DNA of 38,223 nt from Desulfobacteria bacterium (GCA_030145395.1 JAQYVR010000156.1:1-38223); one strand, 5' to 3'. Shown: positions 17,387 to 27,258, counted from the first letter of the stretch. Numbers and translations: made by a program. The notes: generated by a model from the letters alone, not told the origin.

Positions 17387-17402
17387 TAACAACTTATAGT
17401 AT
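17387..17402. promoter_or_regulatory. NrdR box 2 (degenerate)
   Basis: A weaker match to the same consensus (11 of 16), with core CAACTTATAG. It begins 32 bp from the start of box 1, leaving a 16-bp gap, which is the 15-16 bp gap known for paired NrdR boxes. It lies just upstream of the -35 element. Confidence 0.6.
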
Positions 17403-17585
17403 GCCTGCCCGTGACAGATCGCCCTGAATCGCAGATAACATCTTGCAATCAGGCCGTTTTGGATGATTTGATGGGACATGCAAAGACAAAAGACCAACGA
17501 TCGGAATTGTCGAGACCATTTGCCAGATGCGGGTCAGGATACGGAGTTCGTCCGGCGATGATACTGATCAATCCGGAACCAGTTG
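17403..17585. other. Spacer between mtnA and the nrdD promoter
   Basis: With the promoter and leader, this completes a 336-bp stretch without a gene (17250-17585). Beyond the promoter and NrdR boxes I see no gene, no T-tailed terminator for mtnA and no repeat here. Confidence 0.5.
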
Positions 17586-18626
17586 TTATTCAGAGGCGAA
17601 TAGGCGACGAATCTTAGCCTTAAAAGGCGGGGTGATGACTCCTTTTTCTGTAATAATCGCAGAGACATATCTATGAGGGGTGACATCAAAGGCGGGATTC
17701 TCGATCCCCACGCCCTCGGGCACGCATCTTCTGCCCTGATGGTGGGTAACCTCTTTCTCGTGCCGTTGTTCAATCGGAATCTCTTTTCCGGTTTTGATAG
17801 AAGCGTCGATCGTGGACATAGGCGCAGCCACATAAAAGGGAATCTTGTGTGTTCTGGCAAGGATGGCCACCATGTAGGTACCGATCTTGTTTGCCACATC
17901 GCCATTTGCGGCAATGCGGTCGGCCCCCACGACGACTGCATCGACTTTCCCGCGCTGCATCAAATATCCGGCTGAATTGTCGGTGATCACGGTCACGGGT
18001 ATGCGTGACTCCTTCATCTCCCAAGCCGTGAGGCGTGCACCCTGCAAAAACGGACGGGTCTCGTCAGCAACGACTTCGATCTGTTTTCCGGCCTCCACAG
18101 CTGCTCTAACTACTCCTAACGCGGTGCCGTAGCCGCCAGTAGCCAAGGCGCCTGCATTGCAATGGGTCAAAACACGGTTTCCGTCTTTCAGCAGCCGCTG
18201 CCCCTGGCGTCCCATTGCCTTATTGATGGCAATATCTTCTTCCAGGATCGCCTGGGCCTCTTTCACAAGGCGCAACTTCACCTCTCCCGGTTCCCTGTGG
18301 CTAATCTCATCTGCCACCTTCTTCATCCGTTCAACAGCCCACGCGAGATTTGCCGCTGTTGGACGCGCAGCAACCATTTCACGGCATATGGCATCAAACC
18401 TTGCCCTGAAACGATCCATGCGGGCGGCTCGGATCTTCAGCGCACCTAAAGCAACACCCATAGCAGCGGCCACACCGATGGCCGGGGCCCCGCGAATAAC
18501 AAGGTCTTTAATGGAACGGATGACCGAGCGATAGTCCTTGCAGATAACGTACCTTTCCTGCATAGGAAGCTTTCGCTGATCGATCATGACAACCTGGTCG
18601 TCTCTCCACTCAATTGTCTTTAGCAT
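17586..18626 (-). CDS. mtnA: S-methyl-5-thioribose-1-phosphate isomerase
   Basis: A 346-residue enzyme of the methionine salvage pathway, converting 5-methylthioribose-1-phosphate to the ribulose form. RGAPAIG (45-51) is the substrate-binding signature, the catalytic Cys156 is in THCNAGALATGGYGTALGV and the catalytic Asp236 in VVGADRIAANGD. Length is normal. The start is the ATG at 18626 (MLKTIEW, as in relatives); an upstream in-frame ATG at 18683 abuts a hairpin stem and adds 19 unrelated residues. No other salvage genes are in the window, so the downstream fate of the product cannot be read here. Confidence 0.92.
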   Translation of the reverse strand: MLKTIEWRDDQVVMIDQRKLPMQERYVICKDYRSVIRSIKDLVIRGAPAIGVAAAMGVALGALKIRAARMDRFRARFDAICREMVAARPTAANLAWAVERMKKVADEISHREPGEVKLRLVKEAQAILEEDIAINKAMGRQGQRLLKDGNRVLTHCNAGALATGGYGTALGVVRAAVEAGKQIEVVADETRPFLQGARLTAWEMKESRIPVTVITDNSAGYLMQRGKVDAVVVGADRIAANGDVANKIGTYMVAILARTHKIPFYVAAPMSTIDASIKTGKEIPIEQRHEKEVTHHQGRRCVPEGVGIENPAFDVTPHRYVSAIITEKGVITPPFKAKIRRLFASE

Positions 18627-18683
18627 GTCTCTCGCCCGCTCCCTTTGGTCGCTCGAGCCCCCAGAGGTCACAGAGATAAACAA

Positions 18684-18718
18684 TTTGTCTGATTTCTTGG
18701 GAAGAGAAATCAGACAAA
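18684..18718. repeat. Hairpin 1 of a matched pair upstream of mtnA
   Basis: A perfect 14-bp stem (left arm TTTGTCTGATTTCT) with a 7-base loop. It lies 58 bases before the mtnA ATG, probably in its leader. No T-run follows. See the second hairpin at 18815-18849, which has the same stem and loop lengths and a related stem sequence. Confidence 0.75.
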
Positions 18719-18814
18719 ACCCTCAGCCACTCGCGTGACATTTGCGTGCTTGCCCCGGCCAACACGGATGGGTCTCAGATGAGTGAACACCTCCCGCGAC
18801 AGCGGGATTGCAGG

Positions 18815-18849
18815 TTGACCAGATTTCCCCTCTCAGGAAATCTGGTCAA
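18815..18849. repeat. Hairpin 2 of a matched pair, gatB-mtnA spacer
   Basis: A perfect 14-bp stem (left arm TTGACCAGATTTCC) with a 7-base loop, 131 bp from hairpin 1. Nine of fourteen stem positions match hairpin 1; the five differences are compensated on the other arm. On the minus strand it lies after the gatB stop without a T-run. Confidence 0.75.
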
Positions 18850-18852
18850 AGA

Positions 18853-18879
18853 GTCTGTGCCCTCTGTGAACTCTGTGAG
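18853..18879. repeat. 9-bp tandem array (three units)
   Basis: Three consecutive 9-bp units of the type CTCTGTGAA follow hairpin 2, ending 35 bp from the gatB stop codon. The first unit differs at three positions from the second and the third at one. Confidence 0.55.
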
Positions 18880-18914
18880 AGTAATAAAGCTTCTCTAAAC
18901 TTCGTGATCGTCGA

Positions 18915-20345
18915 CTATTGCTCCAATTCCTTCTTCAGGATCTCGTTGACCATTTTGGGATTTGCTTTGCCGCGGGTGGCCTTCATCACCTGTCCCACAA
19001 AGAATCCAAACAACTTGGTTTTTCCTGCCCTATAATCTGAAACCTCTTTTTCGTGGTTGCTTACCACCTGTTTGACAACATCGGTAATAGCATCAGTATC
19101 TGTAACCTGGACGAGACCTTTTTCCTGGACGATGGTCTCCGGTGGTTTACCGCTCGATACCATCTCGTCAAACACCGTCTTTGCAATCTTGCCGCTGATG
19201 ACCCCCGAGTCGATCAACCGCAGGAGTTCGGCCAGGCGCTCAGGAGAGACCGGGGATTCCTCAATGGTCTTGTTCTCTGCTTTTAACATGCCCAGAATGC
19301 TCCCCATGACCCAGTTGCTGACGATCTTTGGCTCCGGAAAGTGCTCTGCGCATGCCTCAAAATAATCCGCCAGGAGGCGAGAACTTATCAGGACCTGCGC
19401 GTCATACAAAGGAATGTCGTACGCCTCGATAAGACGCGCCCTCTTTTCGTCAGGCAGTTCCGGAAGCGAGCTGCGGATCTCCTCGGTCCATCCTTCATCA
19501 ATCACAAGGGGGAGTAGGTCCGGATCAGGAAAATAACGGTAGTCGTGGGCTTCCTCCTTGCCACGCATGGAGACAGTCACCCCTTTGGCCTCGTCCCAGA
19601 GTCGGGTCTCTTGGACTAGTTTCCGGCCGTCTTCGACGACCCCCTCTTGTCGCTCGATCTCATAGATCAGGGCATTTTCCACGTGTTTAAAGGAGTTCAT
19701 GTTCTTCAGTTCCGCGCGTGTTCCAAATGTGTCTGTTCCCACGGGTCGGATAGAAACATTCGCGTCACACCTGAAACTCCCCTCCTCCATATTCCCGTCG
19801 CATATTTCCAGGTACTGAAGGATGGCTCGCAGTTGTCGAAGATATGCCCCGGCCTCTTCGGGCGTTCGTATGTCGGGTTCGCTCACGATTTCGATCAGGG
19901 GAACCCCTGTCCGGTTGAAATCAACTGCACTAACCGGTCGATGCGGATCGTGTATAAGCTTTCCGGCATCTTCTTCCATGTGTATACGGGTAATGCCGAT
20001 GCGCCTTCTTTTGCCATTGACCTCGATAAAGACATGCCCGTGTTCTGCAATGGGAAGCTCATACTGGGATATCTGGTACCCTTTGGGGAGATCGGGATAG
20101 AAGTAGTTCTTCCGGGCAAACCGGCTTTCACGAGCAATGGTGCAGTTTATAGCCAAAGCCATACGAATGGTGTAGTCCACCACCTTGCGGTTCAGGACAG
20201 GAAGCACGCCGGGCATCCCGAGGCACACCGGGCAAGTGTGAGTGTTGGGCGGTGCCCCAAACTCGGTGGAGCAACTGCAAAAGATCTTGGTCTTTGTCAG
20301 GAGCTGGGCATGCACCTCAAGACCAATTACGGCTTCATATTCCAT
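18915..20345 (-). CDS. gatB: Asp-tRNA(Asn)/Glu-tRNA(Gln) amidotransferase subunit B
   Basis: A 476-residue subunit of the GatCAB complex that amidates mischarged Glu-tRNA(Gln) or Asp-tRNA(Asn). The N-terminus [12 protein letters not shown], the Cys cluster CSCSTEFG...[18 protein letters not shown] and the C-terminal YqeY-like helical domain (ending [12 protein letters not shown]) are all present at normal length. gatA and gatC are not in the window. The start ATG at 20345 has a modest AAGGAA site. Confidence 0.95.
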   Translation of the reverse strand: MEYEAVIGLEVHAQLLTKTKIFCSCSTEFGAPPNTHTCPVCLGMPGVLPVLNRKVVDYTIRMALAINCTIARESRFARKNYFYPDLPKGYQISQYELPIAEHGHVFIEVNGKRRRIGITRIHMEEDAGKLIHDPHRPVSAVDFNRTGVPLIEIVSEPDIRTPEEAGAYLRQLRAILQYLEICDGNMEEGSFRCDANVSIRPVGTDTFGTRAELKNMNSFKHVENALIYEIERQEGVVEDGRKLVQETRLWDEAKGVTVSMRGKEEAHDYRYFPDPDLLPLVIDEGWTEEIRSSLPELPDEKRARLIEAYDIPLYDAQVLISSRLLADYFEACAEHFPEPKIVSNWVMGSILGMLKAENKTIEESPVSPERLAELLRLIDSGVISGKIAKTVFDEMVSSGKPPETIVQEKGLVQVTDTDAITDVVKQVVSNHEKEVSDYRAGKTKLFGFFVGQVMKATRGKANPKMVNEILKKELEQ

Positions 20346-20426
20346 TTCAGCAATATTTCCTTACTTCAAGCCAATCTCTACCGCTCTATGTTCAACTCTT
20401 TGTCGCTGCTTTTGTCAACATACAAG

Positions 20427-20455
20427 GCACTTTAGTTCACTTTAGCTCACTCTCC
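20427..20455. repeat. 10-bp iterated units CACTTTAGYT, gatB-ligase spacer
   Basis: Two full units of CACTTTAGYT and part of a third run directly up to and into the end of the acyl-CoA synthetase gene. A 20-base stretch starting at 20426 recurs at 22778-22797 in the same orientation with one difference. Confidence 0.55.
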
Positions 20456-22405
20456 CTTGAAGATATAATCCAGCGCCTTAGGGTTCTCCACAGAGGCAAG
20501 GTCGCCCGGATCGCCCCCCATATACTTGGTCCTGATCGCCTTTCTTACAATCTTCATCGACCTGGTCCTGGGAAGGTCGGGCACAATCTCAATCGCTCTG
20601 GGTCTGAGGTTCTTCCCCATTATTGTCGTCACGTGTTTTGAGAGGCTTGCTTTGAGTTCATCAGAAGGCTCATGTCCTTCCTTCAGGATCACAAAACAGA
20701 CAATGTCAGAGCCTTTCAGTTTGTCAGGCACCCCGACTACAGCCGATTCCAGGACCGCCTCATGGTCCATCAGGGCCGATTCGATCTCTCCGGCTCCGGT
20801 ACGCACCCCAGCCACGTTAATGGTGTCGTCGGACCTTCCGTGGAGTGTGAGCTGTCCTTGCCTGTCTCTTCTTATGTAGTCGCCATGATACCAGACATCC
20901 GGATTCTTTTCCCATGAAAAGTAGGTGTCAATGTACCGATCCCAGTCCTTCAGGAATCCCCTTGTCAAGGAAGGCGCAGGCTTCAAGAGGACGAGGTGGC
21001 CCTTGCCGATATCGATGAGTTTGCCGTCATCATCGGCAAGCCCTATGGCCATGCCCAGACCGGGCATCCCTACGGAGCATGGCTTCAGGGGCGTGAGCGG
21101 CGATGGCGATACAAGGCAACCGCACATCTCTGTTCCCCCGCTTATGTTTATAATGGGCACACGACCCTCCCCGATATGTTTAAAGACCCACATGTAACTC
21201 TCCGGGTCAAAAGGTTCACCCGTTGAACCGAGAAACTTTAGGGAAGAGAGGTCATACTTCCTTATCCAGTCGTCCCCCTTTGTTTTCAAGGCTCGGCCGT
21301 AAGTGGGAGAAAGACCCAGGTGGGTCAGCCTGTGGCGGCTCACCATGTCGAGAACCCTCTCGTGATCCGGATAGAAAGGGTTGCCCTCATAGATCAGAAA
21401 ACACCCTCCAAAATTCTGAACCCCCATGATCTCCCACGGCCCCATCATCCATCCGATGTTGGTGATCCAGAAGAACCTGGAGTCAGGCTTAACGTCAAAG
21501 TGAAACCCAAGTTCCTTAACAACCTGTGCAAAGACACCGGCAACACGATGGAGCGTGCCTTTTGGCTTACCCGTAGTCCCCGACGAATAAAGGATCATGG
21601 CAAGATCTTCGGCATCAAGAACCGCTGTCTTAAACTGGGCTGATTGTCTGGGCACCAGCTCATGCCACCATAAATCACGACCTTCCTGCCAGGGAATTTG
21701 AGGATCCACCTGTCGCTTTACGACCACTATGTGCTTCAAACTTGGAACTTCTGTGGCCGCCTCGTCACAGGTGGCTTTCAGAGGAATCCGCCGCATCTTA
21801 TAGAAACCAGCATCTGCAGTCAAAAGCACTCGGGCCCCTGCATCTGCCAGTCGGACAGCCAGGGGCTTTGCCCCGAACCCCGAAAATATAGGGATCAGGG
21901 GCGCGCCCAATTTCATGCAGGCCCAGAACGCGACAATCAACTCAGGTATCATGGGCATATAAAAGCCGACAGTGACACCCTTTCTCACCCCCAGGGACTT
22001 CAAGGCATTAGCGCATCGGTTGGCGGCCGTATAAAGGTCGAGGTATGTCCACTTCTCTATGGTACCGTCTTCGGTCTCCCAGATGAAGGCCAGGCGATTG
22101 CTTGCGTGAGGATCCAGAGCGTGGCGATCCAGGCAGTTATAGGCAATGCTGAGCTTTCCGCCTGTGAACCATCGAGCCCTCTCAAACGACTTGGAGCCAT
22201 CCAGATCAAGGATTGTGTCGTATCTCTTGTGCCAGTGCACGCCCAAGCTGTCCATGGCTGCAGGCCAGAACCATTTGATGTCGTTGATCGACTTCTGGTA
22301 CAGCTCCTTGTACGTCTTGATTCCCCATTGATCCATGAAACCTTTTACATTGGATCCTTCAACATACGCCTTGGTAGGCTTCCAAATAATCTGTGAGGTG
22401 TCCAT
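20447..22405 (-). CDS. AMP-forming acyl-CoA synthetase (acetyl/acetoacetyl-CoA synthetase-like)
   Basis: A 652-residue adenylate-forming ligase that activates a short carboxylic acid to its CoA thioester through an acyl-AMP. The P-loop is YSSGTTGKPKG (273-283), the adenylate-binding region contains ISGGTEM, and the hinge region reads HGRSDDTINVAGVR. The usual catalytic lysine motif TRSGK is TRSMK here, keeping the Lys. An ACS-type N-terminal region (GFMDQWGIKTYKELY) is present. The start is the ATG at 22405, with GGAG seven bases upstream; upstream in-frame codons lack such a site. Substrate could be acetate, acetoacetate or another short acid; sequence does not decide. Confidence 0.85.
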   Translation of the reverse strand: MDTSQIIWKPTKAYVEGSNVKGFMDQWGIKTYKELYQKSINDIKWFWPAAMDSLGVHWHKRYDTILDLDGSKSFERARWFTGGKLSIAYNCLDRHALDPHASNRLAFIWETEDGTIEKWTYLDLYTAANRCANALKSLGVRKGVTVGFYMPMIPELIVAFWACMKLGAPLIPIFSGFGAKPLAVRLADAGARVLLTADAGFYKMRRIPLKATCDEAATEVPSLKHIVVVKRQVDPQIPWQEGRDLWWHELVPRQSAQFKTAVLDAEDLAMILYSSGTTGKPKGTLHRVAGVFAQVVKELGFHFDVKPDSRFFWITNIGWMMGPWEIMGVQNFGGCFLIYEGNPFYPDHERVLDMVSRHRLTHLGLSPTYGRALKTKGDDWIRKYDLSSLKFLGSTGEPFDPESYMWVFKHIGEGRVPIINISGGTEMCGCLVSPSPLTPLKPCSVGMPGLGMAIGLADDDGKLIDIGKGHLVLLKPAPSLTRGFLKDWDRYIDTYFSWEKNPDVWYHGDYIRRDRQGQLTLHGRSDDTINVAGVRTGAGEIESALMDHEAVLESAVVGVPDKLKGSDIVCFVILKEGHEPSDELKASLSKHVTTIMGKNLRPRAIEIVPDLPRTRSMKIVRKAIRTKYMGGDPGDLASVENPKALDYIFKGE

Positions 22406-22485
22406 GGCAATCTCCTGCAGTGTTGTCAGGGATTTCTGTACCAGATGTCCTCTCAAAAGGCAAACGACGCCGGCCTGGTTTTCTT

Positions 22486-22514
22486 TTGACAAAGGGGATT
22501 GGGAGATACTATAA
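22486..22514 (+). promoter_or_regulatory. Sigma-70 type promoter for the DUF2065 gene
   Basis: TTGACA at 22486-22491 and CTATAA at 22509-22514 are 17 bases apart, 30 bases upstream of the GTG start. A short inverted repeat GGGAG/CTCCC brackets the -10 element. Confidence 0.6.
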
Positions 22515-22543
22515 ACTCCCCAAAAACTTAGGGAAGGAGAGTC

Positions 22544-22729
22544 GTGGACTACTTTCTGTGTGTGCTGGGCTTGGTAATGATCGTCGAAGGTCTTCCTTAC
22601 TTTGCCGCGCCTTCCAAGATAAAGATTTGGGTTCAAAAGCTTGTTGAACTACCCGATTCAAGTCTCAGGCTGATAGGGTTCCTCCTCATGATCGGGGGAT
22701 TGGGTTTGATCTATTTGGGAAGATCCTGA
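22544..22729 (+). CDS. DUF2065 small membrane protein
   Basis: A 61-residue protein with two hydrophobic segments (about residues 2-20 and 41-58) and the LPDSSLR and IYLGR signatures of the DUF2065/YjeT family. The start is GTG, supported by GGAAGGAG directly upstream. It is divergent from the acyl-CoA synthetase gene and 103 bp before queA. Family function is unknown; it is often near genes of protease or purine functions in other bacteria. Confidence 0.8.
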   Translation: MDYFLCVLGLVMIVEGLPYFAAPSKIKIWVQKLVELPDSSLRLIGFLLMIGGLGLIYLGRS

Positions 22730-22739
22730 AAAAATGCTC

Positions 22740-22745
22740 TATAAT
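22740..22745 (+). promoter_or_regulatory. Possible -10 element for queA
   Basis: TATAAT lies 88 bases before the queA ATG. The best -35 candidate, TTGGGA at 22715-22720, would give a 19-base spacer, so this is weak. Confidence 0.3.
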
Positions 22746-22777
22746 TGTACCCCCTGCCGGCTGTTTTCTTAACTTCA

Positions 22778-22797
22778 GGCACTTTAGTTCGCTTTAG
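22778..22797. repeat. Second copy of the CACTTTAG element
   Basis: GGCACTTTAGTTCGCTTTAG matches 20426-20445 at 19 of 20 positions in the same orientation. It is in the spacer before queA. Confidence 0.6.
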
Positions 22798-22832
22798 GCA
22801 TTGCATTTGAGAATCGCAAGACAAAAATAAAT

Positions 22833-23897
22833 ATGTACTCTTTAGAGGACTACAACTACTCCCTACCGGAAGAGCTTATTGCCCAGGCACCCGTGTCTTC
22901 GCGTGATGAATCGCGGCTGATGGTCCTGGAAAGGAAATCGCAAAGAATATCCCATTACTGCTTTGCGGATATTGTCCGGCTGCTCTCCCCCGGAGATCTT
23001 CTGGTCGTTAACAACACACGCGTGGTTCCGGCCCGCCTGACCGGAACCAAAGAGACTGGAGGAAGAGTAGAGGCACTGCTTCTGAGCTATCCGGGGCAAG
23101 CTGCCGAGTCCAGACGGACGGGCAACCTGACCTGTGAGTGTTTGGTAAAGGCATCCAAGCCCCCGCGTCCAGGCTCAAAGTTGGATTTTAATGGAGACCT
23201 CCACGCAGTTGTCTTGGGCGGAGCTCATGGAGTGTACAAGCTGGAGTTCCGTTTCGAGGGGGACTTTGACACACTGATAGAGAGAGTCGGCCGGATTCCC
23301 CTTCCGCCCTATATTAAGCGTGATGGGACAAGCCCTGCTCCCTGTGACGATCGAGTCTGTTACCAGACGGTATATGCCGAAAAAAAGGGGGCTGTGGCGG
23401 CCCCTACCGCGGGACTCCATTTTTCAGATGGACTCCTCAAGAAGCTGGCAAAGATGGACGTGGAAATCGTTCCCATAACCCTGCACGTTGGTTATGGGAC
23501 TTTTCTGCCGGTGCGGGCCCCGGATATCAGGGACCATCAAATCCATTCTGAGGCGTACGAACTCACGGAAGAAACTGCAGCAGTCATTAACAAAGCCAAA
23601 GATGAGGGGAGACGAATCATCGGGGTCGGCACAACCACTGTTCGCGTCTTGGAGTTTGCTTCCGACCCGGCTGGCCATGTCAGGGCCGGGTCTGGTGAGT
23701 GTGATCTTTTCATCTATTCAGGTTTTGAGTTCAGAGCAATTGACGCCTTAATAACCAATTTTCATTTACCCGAAAGCTCGCTTCTGATGCTGGTTGCCGC
23801 TTTCGCAGGCCGCGACTCTATTCTTAATGCCTATCAAGAAGCGGTTCGCCGAAAATACCGTTTCTATAGCTACGGGGATGCCATGTTGATCTTTTAG
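22833..23897 (+). CDS. queA: S-adenosylmethionine:tRNA ribosyltransferase-isomerase
   Basis: A 354-residue enzyme of queuosine synthesis that transfers and isomerises the ribosyl part of SAM onto preQ1-modified tRNA, giving epoxyqueuosine. Hallmarks are YSLPEELIAQ.P near the N-terminus, VNNTRVVPARL, AAPTAGLHF, the HVG.GTF.PV segment and LITNFHLPESSLLMLV near the end. Length is normal. The ribosome-binding site is weak. It is followed at 262 bp by tgt, which performs the preceding step in the same pathway. Confidence 0.95.
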   Translation: MYSLEDYNYSLPEELIAQAPVSSRDESRLMVLERKSQRISHYCFADIVRLLSPGDLLVVNNTRVVPARLTGTKETGGRVEALLLSYPGQAAESRRTGNLTCECLVKASKPPRPGSKLDFNGDLHAVVLGGAHGVYKLEFRFEGDFDTLIERVGRIPLPPYIKRDGTSPAPCDDRVCYQTVYAEKKGAVAAPTAGLHFSDGLLKKLAKMDVEIVPITLHVGYGTFLPVRAPDIRDHQIHSEAYELTEETAAVINKAKDEGRRIIGVGTTTVRVLEFASDPAGHVRAGSGECDLFIYSGFEFRAIDALITNFHLPESSLLMLVAAFAGRDSILNAYQEAVRRKYRFYSYGDAMLIF

Positions 23898-23929
23898 GCC
23901 GGATAGCGCAAAGCTCAGAAGGCTCAAGT

Positions 23930-23957
23930 GTGAAGCCTCCCCGCCCTGAAGGGCGGG
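23930..23957. repeat. GC-rich hairpin element, copy A
   Basis: A GTGAAGCCT lead is followed by a CCCGCCC-TGAA-GGGCGGG hairpin just after queA. The same lead and hairpin occur in reverse orientation at 35159-35190. Confidence 0.65.
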
Positions 23958-23991
23958 ACTTCCCGGTAAGGAAGATAAACATTCTTGTATA

Positions 23992-25268
<1,277 letters not shown>

Positions 25269-25306
25269 ACCAGAAAAGCGACGGCATCCCCTGTCCCGAT
25301 GGAGCC

Positions 25307-25324
25307 CCACGGGTAAACCCGTGG
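25307..25324. repeat. CCACGGG hairpin, copy 1
   Basis: CCACGGGTAAACCCGTGG, a 7-bp stem, 39 bp after the tgt stop. The 287-bp tgt-to-nifU spacer holds no gene that I can support, but it is full of inverted repeats, including a GCTACGaCGCG/CGCGcCGTAGC pair between the two CCACGGG hairpins. Confidence 0.6.
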
Positions 25325-25426
25325 TCCCACTAAAGTACCCGTCTTCGCCTTCGGCTACGACGCGGTTATCCGCCTCAGCTTCGGGACGACATCGCGCCGT
25401 AGCATATTGATTGTTTGCGCATTCAT

Positions 25427-25444
25427 CCACGGGCAAGCCCGTGG
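25427..25444. repeat. CCACGGG hairpin, copy 2
   Basis: CCACGGGCAAGCCCGTGG, exactly 120 bp after copy 1, with compensated changes at the inner stem (TAAA to CAAG). The bases that follow, GGCGGATAA, are the inverse of TTATCCGCC at 25366-25374 between the copies. Confidence 0.6.
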
Positions 25445-25555
25445 TCTTCTGCGAAGGCGGATAAACCCCGATCCGTAAGGATATACTGGTTGCAAAAACC
25501 GGTGATTACGTTTATGGTTTTCTAAGCTCAAATAATCCAATGGAGGACAATCACC

Positions 25556-25777
25556 ATGAAAGAATCGGTTCAGACGGCCCTTGACCAGATACGCCCCATG
25601 CTTCAGAGAGACGGAGGGGATGTTGAACTAGTTGACGTTGAGGGGGGTATTGTAAAGGTGCGCCTTCAGGGGGCCTGCAAGGGCTGTCCCATGTCTCAGA
25701 TGACGCTGAAGAACGGTATCGAGAAACATCTCAAGCAGGAAGTGCCAGGGGTAGATAGTGTGGAGTCGGTAGAATAG
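25556..25777 (+). CDS. NifU C-terminal domain protein (Fe-S scaffold/carrier)
   Basis: A 73-residue single-domain protein. The CKGC motif (Cys41, Cys44) in [13 protein letters not shown] is the Fe-S-binding site of NifU C-terminal/NfuA-like proteins, which hold or pass [4Fe-4S] clusters. The start ATG has TGGAGGA upstream. It is 75 bp before the aminotransferase gene and may be co-transcribed with it. It lacks the N-terminal scaffold of full NifU, so it is probably a carrier. Confidence 0.9.
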   Translation: MKESVQTALDQIRPMLQRDGGDVELVDVEGGIVKVRLQGACKGCPMSQMTLKNGIEKHLKQEVPGVDSVESVE

Positions 25778-25852
25778 CCGTCTCTTTTGCTGAACAAAAC
25801 CTTTGCGGAACCATACACATATGCAGACAGAAGTGGAAATTCGGGTGACAGG

Positions 25853-27031
25853 ATGACAGTATCCGAAAAGGTTCAGACGTTTCTGGAGAAATCCTCGTGG
25901 ATCCGAAAGATGTTCGAGCAGGGAGCGCAGTTGAAGGCGGAACACGGGGCTGAAAATGTATTCGATTTCAGTCTCGGGAATCCTAACCTGGCCCCACCCG
26001 CCCGCTTCAAAGAGGTCCTGATCGAGGTGGCAGGGGCCTCAGGCGCCGGACACCATAGCTACATGCCTAATATAGGATACCCCTCTGTTCGCCAGGCGGT
26101 GGCTGAGTTCCTCTCGGGAGAGCAGGGCGTGGAAGTCACAGAGAATGAAGTAATCATGACCTGTGGGGCTGCTGGTGCGCTAAATGTAATCTTGAGGGCG
26201 ATCATAGGCCCTGGTGACGAGGTAATCACACCGGCCCCTTATTTTGTAGAATACGGCTTTTACGCAGACAATCACGGTGGCATCCTCAAGGTCGTGCCCA
26301 CCAAGTCTGATTTCACCCTTGACCTGGAGGCCATCCAAGCTGCCATCACGCCGAGCACGAAGGCTGTGCTGATCAATTCCCCCAACAACCCTTCGGGTCA
26401 GATCTACTCTGAGGAAAGCCTGTTGCAACTGGGAGCTCTCCTGACGGAAGAAGGGCGCAGACTCAACCGGACTCTCTATCTTATTTCGGATGAACCTTAT
26501 CGAAAAATAATCTTTGATGGGGCGACCGTACCGAGTGTATTCTCCTGCTATCAGGAGAGTATGATCGTTACATCCTACTCAAAGGACCTTTCTATTCCGG
26601 GGGAGCGGATCGGTTTTTTGGCCGTAAATCCCCAGGCGACTTACAAGGAAGATCTGTTGGCCGGCATGGCCCTCGCCAATCGGATACTCGGATATGTGAA
26701 TGCCCCTGCCTTGATGCAGCGAGTCATTCAGTCTGTGCAAGGTGTCTCCGTGGATACGACAATCTACCAAAAGAAGAGGGACCTGCTCTGTGAAGGCCTG
26801 TCAGATTGTGGATACGAATACATAAAACCAAAGGGGGCATTTTATCTTTTCCCCAAAAGCGTCGTCCCCGATGATGTCGCCTTTGTCAAGGCACTCCAAG
26901 AAGAACTAATCCTTACGGTGCCGGGAAGTGGCTTCGGGACGCCGGGCTATTTTCGCATTGCGTTCTGTGTAGATGATGACACGATTACACGGGCTCTTCC
27001 CGGATTCGAACGGGTTTTGAAACGATTTTGA
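25853..27031 (+). CDS. Class I/II pyridoxal-phosphate aminotransferase
   Basis: A 392-residue aspartate-aminotransferase-fold enzyme. The PLP lysine is Lys244 in SYSKDLSIPGERIGF; NSPNNPSG (175-182), SDEPYRK (212-218) and a C-terminal FRIAFC with the carboxylate-binding Arg are present. The start is the ATG at 25853; an in-frame TTG 66 bases upstream is less likely. Amino donor and acceptor cannot be told. It ends 60 bp before an intrinsic terminator. Confidence 0.88.
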   Translation: MTVSEKVQTFLEKSSWIRKMFEQGAQLKAEHGAENVFDFSLGNPNLAPPARFKEVLIEVAGASGAGHHSYMPNIGYPSVRQAVAEFLSGEQGVEVTENEVIMTCGAAGALNVILRAIIGPGDEVITPAPYFVEYGFYADNHGGILKVVPTKSDFTLDLEAIQAAITPSTKAVLINSPNNPSGQIYSEESLLQLGALLTEEGRRLNRTLYLISDEPYRKIIFDGATVPSVFSCYQESMIVTSYSKDLSIPGERIGFLAVNPQATYKEDLLAGMALANRILGYVNAPALMQRVIQSVQGVSVDTTIYQKKRDLLCEGLSDCGYEYIKPKGAFYLFPKSVVPDDVAFVKALQEELILTVPGSGFGTPGYFRIAFCVDDDTITRALPGFERVLKRF

Positions 27032-27090
27032 TCATTATTTCACAATAAATCCACGCTTTATAGCCCTGTATTTTCCGAGCGCTCATCATG

Positions 27091-27123
27091 GGAGTATTTC
27101 TCTTGACAGTGCTCCTTTTTTTT
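27091..27123 (+). terminator. Intrinsic terminator after the aminotransferase gene
   Basis: GGAGTATT pairs with AGTGCTCC (8 bp, two of them G-U) across a 9-base loop and is followed by eight Ts (27116-27123). It separates the aminotransferase transcript from the liv cluster. Confidence 0.75.
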
Positions 27124-27176
27124 GTAACAAATCAGGATGTTATTAGTTCACACCTTTCGGTCGGTCTCTGTCCTCC

Positions 27177-27205
27177 ATGGCATGGCACATACGCATGCCA
27201 TTTTT
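27177..27205. repeat. Inverted repeat with T-run in the livG upstream region
   Basis: ATGGCATG and CATGCCAT pair across a 9-base loop, followed by TTTT on the plus strand. It lies in the 322-bp stretch between aminotransferase and livG, which holds no gene I can support. It could be a second terminator or an attenuator in the livG leader. Confidence 0.45.
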
Positions 27206-27258
27206 GACTGAACTCAAGAAGAGACTTTTCTTAGACAGGCCGTTGAAGAACCCTGCAG

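Noticed and set aside
27103-27130. TTGACA plus TAACAA as a promoter for the liv cluster
   Set aside because: The TTGACA lies in the loop and stem of an intrinsic terminator, and the -10 match is poor.
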